Positions 8,842 to 16,469 of a DNA stretch of 60,909 nt are shown here, one piece after another; the stretch's first letter is position 1, and every line of letters begins with the position of its first letter. Made by a program: the position numbers and the translations under genes. The stretch is from Kiritimatiellia bacterium (GTDB lineage: Bacteria > Verrucomicrobiota > Kiritimatiellia > CAIQIC01 > Lenti-01). Location of the stretch: the NCBI GenBank assembly GCA_017540905.1, contig JAFYAC010000026.1:1-60909 (forward strand). The letters run 5' to 3'. The notes beneath the pieces were generated by a model. The model did not search any database and was not told where the DNA came from. It saw only the letters and a program-made list of their open reading frames with translations.

Positions 8842-9049
8842 GCGCAAGCATACGCCCCCCTCCGAGAGGGGGGGGCCGCCCTCCGGGCGGCGGGGGGAGT
8901 ACTGCGGGATGCCGTGGGGGGCAACTGCCGCATGGGCTATCCGCAAGGGATGGGGGATGCTTGCTGGCAGCGCGAAGCATGGCCGTCCGCGACGGCGGGG
9001 CGCAGTACTCCCCCCGGCGCTGAAGCGCCACCCCCCTCTCGGAGGGGGG
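8842..9049. repeat. REPIN-like inverted hairpin pair, copy A
   Basis: Two hairpin modules in inverted orientation enclose about 95 bases. The left module (8842-8906) reads GCGCAAGCA, then a palindrome CCCCCC-TCCGAGA-GGGGGG, then a hairpin GCCGCCC-TCC-GGGCGGC, then GGGGGGAGTACTGCG. The right module (9001-9049) is the reverse, with the second hairpin as GGCGC-TGAA-GCGCC. The hairpin sequence differs between the halves but the pairing is kept. It fills the gap between the serine hydrolase and the recombinase. Related copies lie at 32.1, 52.8, 58.9 and 59.3 kb. Confidence 0.8.
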
Positions 9050-9111
9050 AGTATACAGACCTCCTCCTTGCATTGCCCATGCGCGGATTCAGAAAGCGGG
9101 AGTATCCGGGC

Positions 9112-10182
9112 ATGAGCAAGGCAGTGGCCAAACCCAGCGAAACACCGGCGCCGGCGGAGGCGGTGGGGCAGGACCCGGCGGTGGCGGGGTTCATGGAGTA
9201 CCTGGAGGCGGAAAGGAATGCGTCGGAGCACACGGTGGAGGCGTATCTGGGGGACATCGCGGAGTTCTGCAAGCTGACGTGGCCGGGGAAGGCTCCGCCT
9301 TATCCGTGGAAGGTGCCGGACCGCTTCGCGGCGCGGCGGTTCCTGGCGTCGTTCCAGAAGAAGGGGCAGGCTGCGGCGTCCGCCCGGCGGCGGATGTCGG
9401 CGATGCGGTCGTTCTACCGGTTCCTCATCCGCGAGGGGACGGTGAAGAACAATCCGTTCACGGGTCTCTCAATGCCCAAGATGGGGCGGCGCCTGCCGAA
9501 GGTTCTGACGGTGGAGCAGATGCTGGCGCTGCTGGAAGCGCCGCAAAAAATGCACGAGGCGGCTGTCGCGGCGGCGTCGAAGCGGAAGGCGCCGGAAGGG
9601 GAGGCGGCGGAGGGGGCGGCGCGGCGGGCGGCCTTCGCGGAATACGCGGCGGTGCGGGACACGGCGATCCTGGAGCTGATGTACAGCACGGGGATGCGCA
9701 TCGCGGAGCTCTGCGGACTGAGCGAGCGGCGACTGGACCTGGTGGGCGGCGTGGCGCTCGTGCGCGGCAAGGGGCGGAAGGAGCGGATGTGCCCCGTCGG
9801 CGGCCCTGCCATCCTCGCCATGCGCAAGGCGCTGGAGGCGCGGGCGGCCATACGGCGGCAGCTGCCGGCGGCTCGCGGGCGCGTCCGCGGCGGGGAGGAG
9901 GGGGCGGCACCGCTCTTCCTCAACAAGCTCGGCGGGGCACTGACGGCGCGGTCGGTGGAGCGGTCGTTCAAGCGGTGGCTGGCGTGGGCGGGGCTGGATT
10001 CGCGGCTGACGCCGCACGCGCTGCGCCACAGCTTCGCCACCCACATGCTCGACGCCGGCGCCGACCTGCGCAGCGTGCAGGAGCTGCTGGGGCACGCGAG
10101 TCTCTCCACCACGCAAATCTACACGCACGTGAGCGTGGAGCGGCTGAAGCAGGAGTACCGGAAGGCGCATCCGAGGCGGTGA
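9112..10182 (+). CDS. Tyrosine recombinase, XerC/XerD type
   Basis: A 356-residue site-specific recombinase. The N-terminal SAM-like core-binding domain (about residues 18-115) is followed by the catalytic domain with STGMRIAELCGL (first Arg near 196), HALRHSFATH (about 302-310), GHASLSTTQIYTH and the nucleophile Tyr near 335. That set is complete, so it should be active, most likely in chromosome dimer resolution at dif. An alanine/lysine-rich insert (about residues 143-175) between the two domains makes it longer than the usual 300. The upstream frame stays open through the repeat element; I chose ATG 9112 because the longer version would translate that repeat. Xer family is secure; XerC versus XerD cannot be decided here, and phage-integrase use is less likely without mobile genes nearby. 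Confidence 0.87.
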   Translation: MSKAVAKPSETPAPAEAVGQDPAVAGFMEYLEAERNASEHTVEAYLGDIAEFCKLTWPGKAPPYPWKVPDRFAARRFLASFQKKGQAAASARRRMSAMRSFYRFLIREGTVKNNPFTGLSMPKMGRRLPKVLTVEQMLALLEAPQKMHEAAVAAASKRKAPEGEAAEGAARRAAFAEYAAVRDTAILELMYSTGMRIAELCGLSERRLDLVGGVALVRGKGRKERMCPVGGPAILAMRKALEARAAIRRQLPAARGRVRGGEEGAAPLFLNKLGGALTARSVERSFKRWLAWAGLDSRLTPHALRHSFATHMLDAGADLRSVQELLGHASLSTTQIYTHVSVERLKQEYRKAHPRR

Positions 10183-10194
10183 GGGCGATGGTGG

Positions 10195-10245
10195 CGAGAC
10201 GGGACAGACGAGACAAACGGGACAACCGGGACGGACGGGACGGGA
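10195..10245. repeat. GGGACAGAC-type microsatellite
   Basis: Degenerate short tandem copies of a 9-10 base unit (GACGGGACA, GACGAGACA, AACGGGACA, ACCGGGACG) lie between the recombinase and the ABC-F gene. They are followed by a doubled GGTGGTCCC. Confidence 0.6.
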
Positions 10246-10299
10246 GCAGGGGCGCTTTGTCTTGGTGGTCCCGGTGGTCCCGGGAGGAGGCTCCCCCCC

Positions 10300-12273
10300 A
10301 TGCTTGAGTTCCGCCAGGTGAGCAAGCGCCATGGGGCGCAGGTGGTGCTGGACGCGGTGTCGCTGCGGGTGTCGGCGGGGGAGCGGGTGGGGATCGTGGG
10401 GCCGAACGGGGCGGGGAAGTCGACGCTGTTCGAGCTGATCGCGGGGGGGATGGCGCCGGATTCGGGCACGGTGGCGGTGCATCCGGGTCTGCGGATCGGG
10501 TGGTTGCAGCAGCAGGTGCCGACGGCGGACTTGGAGGTGCCGCTGCTGCGGCACGCGGTTACGGCGGCGCCGGATCTCGAGGAAATCCGCGCGGAGACGG
10601 CGCGCCTGGAGGCGGAGGCGGAGCGCGCGGACGGCGACGGGGACGCGCAGCGGCTGCTCCGGCGGCTGGGCGAGCTGCAGGCGGCCTTCGAGGCCGCCGG
10701 CGGCTACGGTCAGGAGGCTCGGGCGGCGTCGGCGCTGGCGGGGCTGGGGTTCCGCGAGCGCGACATGCAGCGGCCGCTGCGCGACTTCTCGGGCGGCTGG
10801 CGCATGCGCGCCGAGCTGGCCCGCGCGCTGCTCGCGGAGCCGGATTTGCTGCTGCTCGACGAGCCGAGCAACTACCTGGACCTGCCCGCGGTGGAGTGGC
10901 TGAGGCGGCGTCTGGAGGCGTTCCGGGGGACGCTGCTGCTCATCTCGCACGACCGCTACCTGCTGGAATCCCTCACGACCATCACCTGCGAGGTGGCGGG
11001 CGGCGCGGTCACGCGCTACCCGGGGCCGTACTCCTTCTACGCCGCCGAGCGCGGCAAGCGTCGCGAAGTCCTGCTGGCGCGGCAGGCGGCCGAGGACCGG
11101 CGGCGCGCGCAGGTGCAGCGGTTCGTGGACCGGTTCCGGGCGAAGAGCTCGCTCTCGACGCGCGTCCAGAACAAGATCAAGCTGCTCGAACGCATGGACG
11201 AGGCGCGCACGGTGGTCGAGCCGCTGGCGCGCGGGCGTAGCGCGTTCCGTCTCGCGGCGCCGCCGCACTGCGGGGAGGAAGTGATGCGCTGGGAGGGGCT
11301 CGGGTTCTCGTACGACGGCGGGCAGCGGTGGATTTTCCGCGGGATTTCCGGCGACCTGCACAAGGGCGAAAAGATCGCCGTCGTGGGGCCGAACGGCGCG
11401 GGCAAGACGACGTTCCTGCGTGTCGTGGCGGGCATGCTGCGCGCGACCGAAGGCACCTGCCGCGCCGGCCACCTCGTCCGCCCCGGCTACCAGAGCCAGG
11501 AATCCGCCGAAACCATGCCGCCGCTGTTCTCCTGCCTGGAAGTCATGAAGGCGGCGGGCCCGGACGCGGCGGAATCGGAAATCCGGACGCTGCTGGGCGG
11601 CTTCGGTTTCACGGGCGAGGCGGCGGAGAAGCGGGTGGGGGTGCTGTCGGGCGGCGAACGGATACGTCTGGCGTTCGCGCGGCTGCTGCTGCGCCCGCCG
11701 AACCTGCTGCTGCTCGACGAGCCGACCACCCACCTCGACGTCGAAAGCCGCGAGGCCCTCCAGGACGCGCTGAAGGCCTACGCGGGCACCGTCCTCTTCG
11801 TTTCCCACGACGTCGAATTCGTGCGGGCGGTGGCGCAGGGCATCCTGGCCATCGCGCCCGACGGCGCGGGCGTGCGCCGCTATCCCGGCGGCTACGGCTA
11901 CTTCCTCGAAAAGGCGCCGCTGGATGCCGAGTTCTGGCGGGCCTTCTGCGGGAACGCCGCGCCGCCGCCCACGTCCGCCGAAGCGCAGGCCGGGGCCGCC
12001 AAGGCCGACCGGCGCGCCGCGCTGGCCGACCGCAAGGCCGCCAAGAACGAACTCAAGAAAGTCGAAGCCGCCATCGCCGCCGCCGAAACCGCCATCGCGG
12101 AGCTGGAGGAGCGCATCGGGGGCTTGCAGATGGAGCTGGGGTCGCCGTCGCTCTCCCCGTCGGACCGCAAGGCCGTCGCCGGGCGCCTCAAGGAGGCGCA
12201 GGCGGAACTGGAGGCCCAGAACCGCGCCTGGGAGGCGGCGGTGGAGCGCCAGGAAGAGCTGGGGGGCGGGTGA
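10300..12273 (+). CDS. ABC-F family ATPase (Uup/EttA-like)
   Basis: A 657-residue soluble protein with two ATP-binding cassettes and no membrane domain. Walker A motifs are GPNGAGKST near residue 35 and GPNGAGKTT near 364; signatures are FSGGWRMR and LSGGERIRL; both Walker B motifs read LLLLDEP. The linker between cassettes is the charged ABC-F P-site tRNA interaction region. The last 80 residues are a charged coiled coil (LKKVEAAIAAAETAIAELEERI) as in Uup. ABC-F proteins act on the ribosome to relieve stalling, or give antibiotic resistance by target protection. No regulatory leader typical of resistance ABC-F genes is visible, so a housekeeping translation factor is favoured. GGGAGGAGG provides a strong ribosome binding site. 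Confidence 0.9.
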   Translation: MLEFRQVSKRHGAQVVLDAVSLRVSAGERVGIVGPNGAGKSTLFELIAGGMAPDSGTVAVHPGLRIGWLQQQVPTADLEVPLLRHAVTAAPDLEEIRAETARLEAEAERADGDGDAQRLLRRLGELQAAFEAAGGYGQEARAASALAGLGFRERDMQRPLRDFSGGWRMRAELARALLAEPDLLLLDEPSNYLDLPAVEWLRRRLEAFRGTLLLISHDRYLLESLTTITCEVAGGAVTRYPGPYSFYAAERGKRREVLLARQAAEDRRRAQVQRFVDRFRAKSSLSTRVQNKIKLLERMDEARTVVEPLARGRSAFRLAAPPHCGEEVMRWEGLGFSYDGGQRWIFRGISGDLHKGEKIAVVGPNGAGKTTFLRVVAGMLRATEGTCRAGHLVRPGYQSQESAETMPPLFSCLEVMKAAGPDAAESEIRTLLGGFGFTGEAAEKRVGVLSGGERIRLAFARLLLRPPNLLLLDEPTTHLDVESREALQDALKAYAGTVLFVSHDVEFVRAVAQGILAIAPDGAGVRRYPGGYGYFLEKAPLDAEFWRAFCGNAAPPPTSAEAQAGAAKADRRAALADRKAAKNELKKVEAAIAAAETAIAELEERIGGLQMELGSPSLSPSDRKAVAGRLKEAQAELEAQNRAWEAAVERQEELGGG

Positions 12274-12308
12274 GCACAATGCGCAACCCACGTTCGCGAA
12301 AAAAACGC

Positions 12309-12336
12309 TTGCACGGGCGGCGCGTCCGCGTATAGT
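12309..12336 (+). promoter_or_regulatory. Promoter of rpsB-tsf
   Basis: TTGCAC and TATAGT are separated by 16 bases, with the -10 box about 130 bases before the rpsB ATG. This is one of the best matches to the housekeeping consensus in the window. Confidence 0.7.
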
Positions 12337-12467
12337 CCCCCGCCGAGTTCCGCGCGTGCGGAACCGGAAGCGAAGTTCCGTCAGGCGGTTCCTCCGCCGG
12401 CGGGCAAAAGCGGATTTCCCCGCGAGCAAATGAAACGGGGACAACCCAAAAAAGAGAGGAAACAACC
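12337..12467 (+). promoter_or_regulatory. Structured leader of rpsB
   Basis: The 130-base leader can fold GTTCCGC-GCGT-GCGGAAC at 12347-12364 and further GC hairpins after it, before the site GAGAGGAAA. In other bacteria S2 represses its own operon by binding the rpsB leader; a similar role here is inference from position and folding potential. Confidence 0.4.
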
Positions 12468-13412
12468 ATGGTCACCATGACGACCCCCAACGTCCGCCAG
12501 GACGTCTCCATCCAGGACCTGCTCGAAGCCGGCCTCCATTTCGGCCACCGCACCAAGCGCTGGAACCCCAAGATGCGCAAGTACCTCTTCGGCCAGAAGA
12601 ACGGCATCTACATCATCGACCTCCTCCAGACCCTCGACGGCCTCCAGGCCGCCCGCCAGTTCATCTTCGACACCGTCGCGCGCGGCCGCCAGATCCTCTT
12701 CGTCGGCACCAAGAAGCAGGCCCAGGGCGCCCTCAAGGCCGTCGCCGAACAGTACAAGCAGCCCTACGTCGTCAACCGCTGGCTCGGCGGCACCCTCACC
12801 AACAACGAAACCATCCGCAAGTCCATCGCCCGCATGCGCGAAATCGAGCAGATGGAGAAGGACGGCTCGATCAACGCCCTCCCCAAGAAGGAAATCGCCA
12901 AGATCCGCCACGAGCAGGACAAGCTCAAGTACAACCTCAGCGGCATCGCCGACATGAAGGGCAACCCCGGTGCCCTCTTCGTCGTCGACATCAACTGCGA
13001 GGCCATCGCCGTCGCCGAGGCCAACCGCCTCAACATCCCCGTCGTCGCCCTCGTCGACGCCAACGTCGACCCCACCCCCGTCGACTACCCCATCCCCGCC
13101 AACGACGACGCCATCCGCGGCATCAAGCTCATCGCCGACCTCGTCGGCATCACCATCCAGCAGGCCGAGGCCGAGTACGCCAAGGTCGCCGCCGAGGAAG
13201 CCCGCCGCCGCGCCGCCGAAGAGGCCGCCGCCGCCGCCAAGGCCAAGGAAGAGCGCGAAGCCCGCGAAAAGGAACGCGCCGCCCGCGCCGAGAAGGCCGC
13301 CGCCGACAAGGCCGAGCGCGACGCCAAGGCCGCCGCCGAGAAGGCCGCCGCCGACAAGGCCGCCCGCGACGCCGAAGCCGCCGCCGCCAAGGAAGCCCCC
13401 AAGGCCGAATGA
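12468..13412 (+). CDS. rpsB: 30S ribosomal protein S2 with long charged tail
   Basis: A 314-residue small-subunit protein. The N-terminal 230 residues carry the S2 fold with [29 protein letters not shown] and [14 protein letters not shown]. Bacterial S2 usually ends near residue 240. Here about 85 further residues made almost only of Ala, Lys, Glu, Arg and Asp form a predicted charged helix. Codons end in C far more often than in neighbouring non-translation genes, a sign of high expression. It is followed by tsf 46 bases later, the standard bacterial pairing. The start is fixed by GAGAGGAAA and conserved N-terminal residues. Confidence 0.97.
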   Translation: MVTMTTPNVRQDVSIQDLLEAGLHFGHRTKRWNPKMRKYLFGQKNGIYIIDLLQTLDGLQAARQFIFDTVARGRQILFVGTKKQAQGALKAVAEQYKQPYVVNRWLGGTLTNNETIRKSIARMREIEQMEKDGSINALPKKEIAKIRHEQDKLKYNLSGIADMKGNPGALFVVDINCEAIAVAEANRLNIPVVALVDANVDPTPVDYPIPANDDAIRGIKLIADLVGITIQQAEAEYAKVAAEEARRRAAEEAAAAAKAKEEREAREKERAARAEKAAADKAERDAKAAAEKAAADKAARDAEAAAAKEAPKAE

Positions 13413-13458
13413 GCCGGCCGCACCGACACACCCCCATACGGAAAGGACACACACTGAC

Positions 13459-14298
13459 ATGAGCACGATCACCGCATCCATGGTCAAGGAACTGCGCGAA
13501 GAAACCGGCGTCGGCATGATGGAGTGCAAGAAGGCGCTCGTCCAGGCCGACGGCAACAAGGCCGAAGCCATCAAGATCCTCCGCGAAGCCGGCATGGCCA
13601 TCGCCGCCAAGAAGGCTTCCCGCACCGCCAAGCAGGGCATCATCGCCGCCTGCGTGGCCGACGACGCCTCCTCCGGCCGCATGATCGAGATCAACTGCGA
13701 AACCGACTTCGTCGCCAAGAACGAAGGCTTCAAGGCGTTCGTCGCCGAGATGCTCGCCGACGCCGAGGGCGTCGCCGACGACGGCCTCGCCGCCGCCGCC
13801 AAGGCCAAGGTCGACGCCAAGATCGCCGAGATCGGCGAGAACATCGTCGCCCGCCGCAACATGACCTGGACCGTGCAGGGCACCGGCGCCATCGCCGCCT
13901 ACGTGCACCTGGGCGGCAAGCTCGGCGTCATGGTCGAAGTCGCCTGCAACGACGCCGCCAGCGTCGCCAAGCCCGAAGTCAAGGCCATGCTCTCCGACCT
14001 GACCCTCCACATCACGGCCGTCGCCCCCGTCTGCATCCGGCGCGAAGAAGTCCCCGCCGAGACCATCGCCGCCGAAAGCGACATCTACCGCAAGCAGGTC
14101 GAAGGCAAGCCCGCGAACATCATCGACAAGATCGTCGCCGGCAAGCTGGAGAAGTTCTACAGCCAGGTCTGCCTGCTGGAACAGGCCTTCGTGAAGGACC
14201 AGGACAAGACCGTCGCGCAGGTCCTCGCCGAAACCGGCAAGGCCGCCGGCGACGAATTCACCGTCCGCCGCTTCGTCCGCTGGCAGCTCGGCGCCTGA
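13459..14298 (+). CDS. tsf: Translation elongation factor Ts
   Basis: A 279-residue nucleotide exchange factor that recycles EF-Tu-GDP. The N-terminal UBA-like domain has VKELREETGVGMMECKKAL, and the core begins with the diagnostic INCETDFVAKNE. Two dimerisation-type halves and the C-terminal QVCLLEQAFVKD are present, so the protein is complete. It is preceded by GGAAAGGA and followed by an intrinsic terminator, so rpsB-tsf is a closed two-gene unit. The same reading frame is open for 163 codons upstream inside rpsB, but that stretch is an out-of-frame proline/serine-rich shadow. Confidence 0.97.
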   Translation: MSTITASMVKELREETGVGMMECKKALVQADGNKAEAIKILREAGMAIAAKKASRTAKQGIIAACVADDASSGRMIEINCETDFVAKNEGFKAFVAEMLADAEGVADDGLAAAAKAKVDAKIAEIGENIVARRNMTWTVQGTGAIAAYVHLGGKLGVMVEVACNDAASVAKPEVKAMLSDLTLHITAVAPVCIRREEVPAETIAAESDIYRKQVEGKPANIIDKIVAGKLEKFYSQVCLLEQAFVKDQDKTVAQVLAETGKAAGDEFTVRRFVRWQLGA

Positions 14299-14336
14299 GG
14301 CGCGGGCAGAACCACCGCCCCGCAAGGGCCAAGAAA

Positions 14337-14362
14337 ACGGGAGCCGCAAGGCTCCCGTTTTT
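14337..14362 (+). terminator. Intrinsic terminator of rpsB-tsf
   Basis: A perfect nine-pair stem ACGGGAGCC/GGCTCCCGT with a GCAA tetraloop runs into a short T tract. It lies 38 bases after the tsf stop. Confidence 0.9.
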
Positions 14363-14411
14363 GCATGACGTGTGCGGAGAGAGGGAGGGAAGCGAAAGGA
14401 TGAAGGATAGG

Positions 14412-14472
14412 AGGTGCGGCTTTCAGCCGCGCCACATGTCCAAGTCTGTGGCGCGGCTGGAAAGCCGCACCT
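14412..14472. repeat. 61-bp near-perfect palindrome
   Basis: AGGTGCGGCTTTCAGCCGCG and the following CCACA pair with their complement across a ten-base loop, with a single bulge. Fragments of the same family (GCGGCTGGAAGCCGCA and a GGAGGTGCGGC hairpin) occur at 41.22-41.32 kb. It separates the tsf terminator from the toxin gene. Confidence 0.75.
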
Positions 14473-14505
14473 CCCTGGGCCCGCCACAGCATTTCCCAAA
14501 CCTCT

Positions 14506-14805
14506 CTATCTGCCGAAGTTGCCGGGCGTGGTGAGTTGGCGGGCGTGGCGGACGGCAAGAATGGTGCAGGCGTCCGGAGCGGTGTGGTAGATGATGCGGA
14601 GGGAACGGTAGAGGAGTTCGCGGAAGTCGTCGCTGGACAGTTCGGGGACGCGGCGTCCGGCGAGCGGGTGGGTGGCGAGGATGTCGACGCGATCGAACAC
14701 GCCGGATGCCCATTTCGCGGCGAATCCGTCCCCGGCCTCGCGGGCAATCCATTCGACAATCGCGTCGAGGTTCGCGAGGGCGTCTTCGGACCAGACGAGG
14801 TTCAT
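14506..14805 (-). CDS. RelE/ParE-family toxin
   Basis: A 99-residue protein of the ParE/RelE superfamily, which either poisons DNA gyrase (ParE) or cleaves ribosome-bound mRNA (RelE). It has the family's N-terminal two-helix arrangement (WSEDALANLDAIVEWIAR), the motif HPLAGRRVPEL and the C-terminal strand pattern YRSLRIIYH...ILAVRHARQ. The wording HPxAGRxVPE is closest to ParE. Its ATG overlaps the antitoxin stop by four bases (ATGA), so it is translated from the same message. The length is normal and no disruption is seen. Confidence 0.85.
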   Translation of the reverse strand: MNLVWSEDALANLDAIVEWIAREAGDGFAAKWASGVFDRVDILATHPLAGRRVPELSSDDFRELLYRSLRIIYHTAPDACTILAVRHARQLTTPGNFGR

Positions 14806-15095
14806 TCCGCGAAGCGTTCGAGGATGCGGCGACGGGCTTCGTCCTGGGGGACGACACGCCCGGCGAGACGGTCCTGTTCGCCGCGGGCCACGTCCCGAAG
14901 CAGTTCGACCGTTTCGCGGTATGTCTCGAAATCTTCGGCGTCCAGGAGGATGGACGAGTACCGGCCCTCCCCGGTGACGCGGACGGGGCGGTGGGTTTCG
15001 CGGGTTTGCGCCATGTAGGTGGCGGGGGACTCGCGGAAAAGGGCGTACGGGACGGTATCTTCGTCGGGCGGGATGGATGCGGGGGGCGGAGTCAT
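14802..15095 (-). CDS. Phd/YefM-like antitoxin
   Basis: A 97-residue protein directly upstream of, and overlapping, the toxin gene. The segment ESPATYMAQTRETHRPVRVTGEGRYSSILLDAEDFETYRET matches the Phd/YefM DNA-binding fold, where RPVxVTxxGRxxAVLL is the hallmark; the C-terminal part would neutralise the toxin. A longer frame begins 30 codons upstream, but ATG 15095 is preceded by AAAGGA at proper spacing and by a promoter. Such antitoxins repress their own operon. Confidence 0.8.
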   Translation of the reverse strand: MTPPPASIPPDEDTVPYALFRESPATYMAQTRETHRPVRVTGEGRYSSILLDAEDFETYRETVELLRDVARGEQDRLAGRVVPQDEARRRILERFAE

Positions 15096-15120
15096 GGACG
15101 GTGTCCTTTCACGAGGGAAG

Positions 15121-15148
15121 CTTGTACGCGGACGGGGGGAGATTGCAA
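15121..15148 (-). promoter_or_regulatory. Candidate promoter of the toxin-antitoxin operon
   Basis: Read on the minus strand, TTGCAA and TACAAG are separated by 16 bases. The -10 ends 25 bases before the antitoxin ATG. Confidence 0.5.
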
Positions 15149-15353
15149 GCGGAAAGGGGAAATGCAATTCATGCGTTGCCGCCAACTGCCCGCGGGCGGG
15201 ACGCCCGCGCCCACCAGTTCAGCCCTTTCATTTTTGCACGGCGGGAGGGTGGGGGGCGTTCGGGGAAGGTGTGGAATTCATGGAGGGGATGGTACGGAAA
15301 TACGGTGGTGTTATCAGGAGTTTTCTGTAATCTCACGAGATGGATGTGCAAAA

Positions 15354-15383
15354 GGGGGGGGAGGCTTGCGGGGGGGGGGGGGG
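15354..15383. repeat. G-tract pair just after thiL
   Basis: A run of eight G and a run of fourteen G lie within 30 bases, the longer ending one base before the thiL stop codon (15385). Runs of this length are prone to slippage or assembly error. No open frame is clearly affected. Confidence 0.7.
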
Positions 15384-15384
15384 A

Positions 15385-16392
15385 TCAGGAGTGGAAGTGT
15401 TGCCAGCCGCCGGGAGGGAGGGGGCGGGCGGCCGGATCGGCGAGGATGCGGCCGATGGGGGTGGCGGGGAGGCGGGGGAAGGCGGCGCGCCAGGCGCGGG
15501 CGAAGGAGGGTTGCTTCTTCGCGGGGATGGTGAAGAGGAGTTCGAAGTCTTCGCCGTCGGTGAGGGCGGAGGCGAGCGGGTCGGGGGTGCGGCGGGCGGC
15601 GGGGGAGAGGGGAATGGCGTCGAAGTCGAGGGCGGCGCCGGCGTGGGAGTCGTCGAGGAGGCGGGGGAGGTCGGTGGAAAGGCCGTCGGAGAGGTCCATC
15701 ATGGAGGTGGCCCAGGGGAGCAGGAAGCGGCCTTCGGCGAGGCGGGGGAGGAAGGTGTAGTGTTTTTTGTTGCCGGGGCGCCAGGAGGCGCCGAGGCGGT
15801 CGGTGACGTAGATGATGTCGCCGGGGCGGGCGCCGGAGCGGAGAATGGCGCGGCGGCGGGGGACGGTGCCGACGGCGGTGAGGTGGAGTTCGAGGGCGGG
15901 GCCTTCGGCGGTGTCGCCGCCGATGATGCCGACGGCGTGTTGGAGGGCGAGGGTGCGCATTCCGCGGAAGAGCCCGAGGGCGAAGGGGACGGGGAGGTCG
16001 GCGGGCGCGACGAGGTCGACGAGGGCGTGGAGGGGGGTGCCTCCCATGGCGGCGATGTCGGAGAGGGTGCGGGCGAGGGCCTTGCGGCCGATCATCGCGG
16101 GGGTGACGCCGGAGGGGGCGCAATCGCGCCAGGCGGGGAAGTGGCGGCGCTCGATGACGGCGTCCGTGGTGTAGAGGAGGTCGGTCGGGGAGCCGGGGAG
16201 GCGGACGACGGCGCAGTCGTCGCCGGGGCCAACGGCGACGTGGCGGCCGGGAGGGAGGAGGGGGAGGATGCGGCGGAGGAGGGCGTTTTCGCCGAGGTCG
16301 CGGAGGAGGAGGGGGGAAGAGGCGGAGCTCTTTGGACCAAGACTCTTAGGCTGGGAGGGGGGAGGGGGGAGCATGGGAATTTTGGAGGACAA
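15385..16392 (-). CDS. thiL: Thiamine-monophosphate kinase
   Basis: A 335-residue enzyme of the PurM/ThiL ATP-binding superfamily that phosphorylates thiamine monophosphate to thiamine pyrophosphate. GENALLRRI opens the domain, followed by GPGDDCAVV, TTDAVIERRHF, GRKALARTLSDIAAMGG, the phosphate-binding GGDT and SMMDLSDGLSTDL. Residues 1-30 are a proline/serine-rich extension not part of the family; a second ATG at codon 7 is an alternative start. The gene is separated from the upstream methyltransferase by an AT-rich tandem repeat of about 75 bases, so co-transcription with the preceding operon is possible but unproven. Confidence 0.9.
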   Translation of the reverse strand: MSSKIPMLPPPPSQPKSLGPKSSASSPLLLRDLGENALLRRILPLLPPGRHVAVGPGDDCAVVRLPGSPTDLLYTTDAVIERRHFPAWRDCAPSGVTPAMIGRKALARTLSDIAAMGGTPLHALVDLVAPADLPVPFALGLFRGMRTLALQHAVGIIGGDTAEGPALELHLTAVGTVPRRRAILRSGARPGDIIYVTDRLGASWRPGNKKHYTFLPRLAEGRFLLPWATSMMDLSDGLSTDLPRLLDDSHAGAALDFDAIPLSPAARRTPDPLASALTDGEDFELLFTIPAKKQPSFARAWRAAFPRLPATPIGRILADPAARPLPPGGWQHFHS

Positions 16393-16465
16393 ACTTCAAA
16401 TCTCAAATTTCAAATCTCAAATTTCAGATCATAAATCTCAGATTTCAAATCTCAGATTTCAAGAA
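16393..16465. repeat. 14-bp AT-rich tandem repeat
   Basis: Four to five copies of a 14-base unit, GAAATCTGAGATTT on the minus strand with C/T changes, fill the gap between the methyltransferase stop and thiL. The low GC stands out sharply from the surroundings. A related short run precedes xthA. Confidence 0.75.
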
Positions 16466-16469
16466 AGGG

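Noticed and set aside
8914-9111. 66-residue N-terminal extension of the tyrosine recombinase
   Set aside because: It would translate the REPIN-like element; the family start fits ATG 9112.
9112-10182. Prophage or integron integrase
   Set aside because: No phage, attC or cassette genes are nearby; housekeeping Xer fits better, though the insert between domains is unusual.
12970-13458. N-terminal extension of EF-Ts
   Set aside because: The stretch is an out-of-frame, Pro/Ser-rich reading inside rpsB. ATG 13459 has a proper ribosome binding site and matches EF-Ts N termini.
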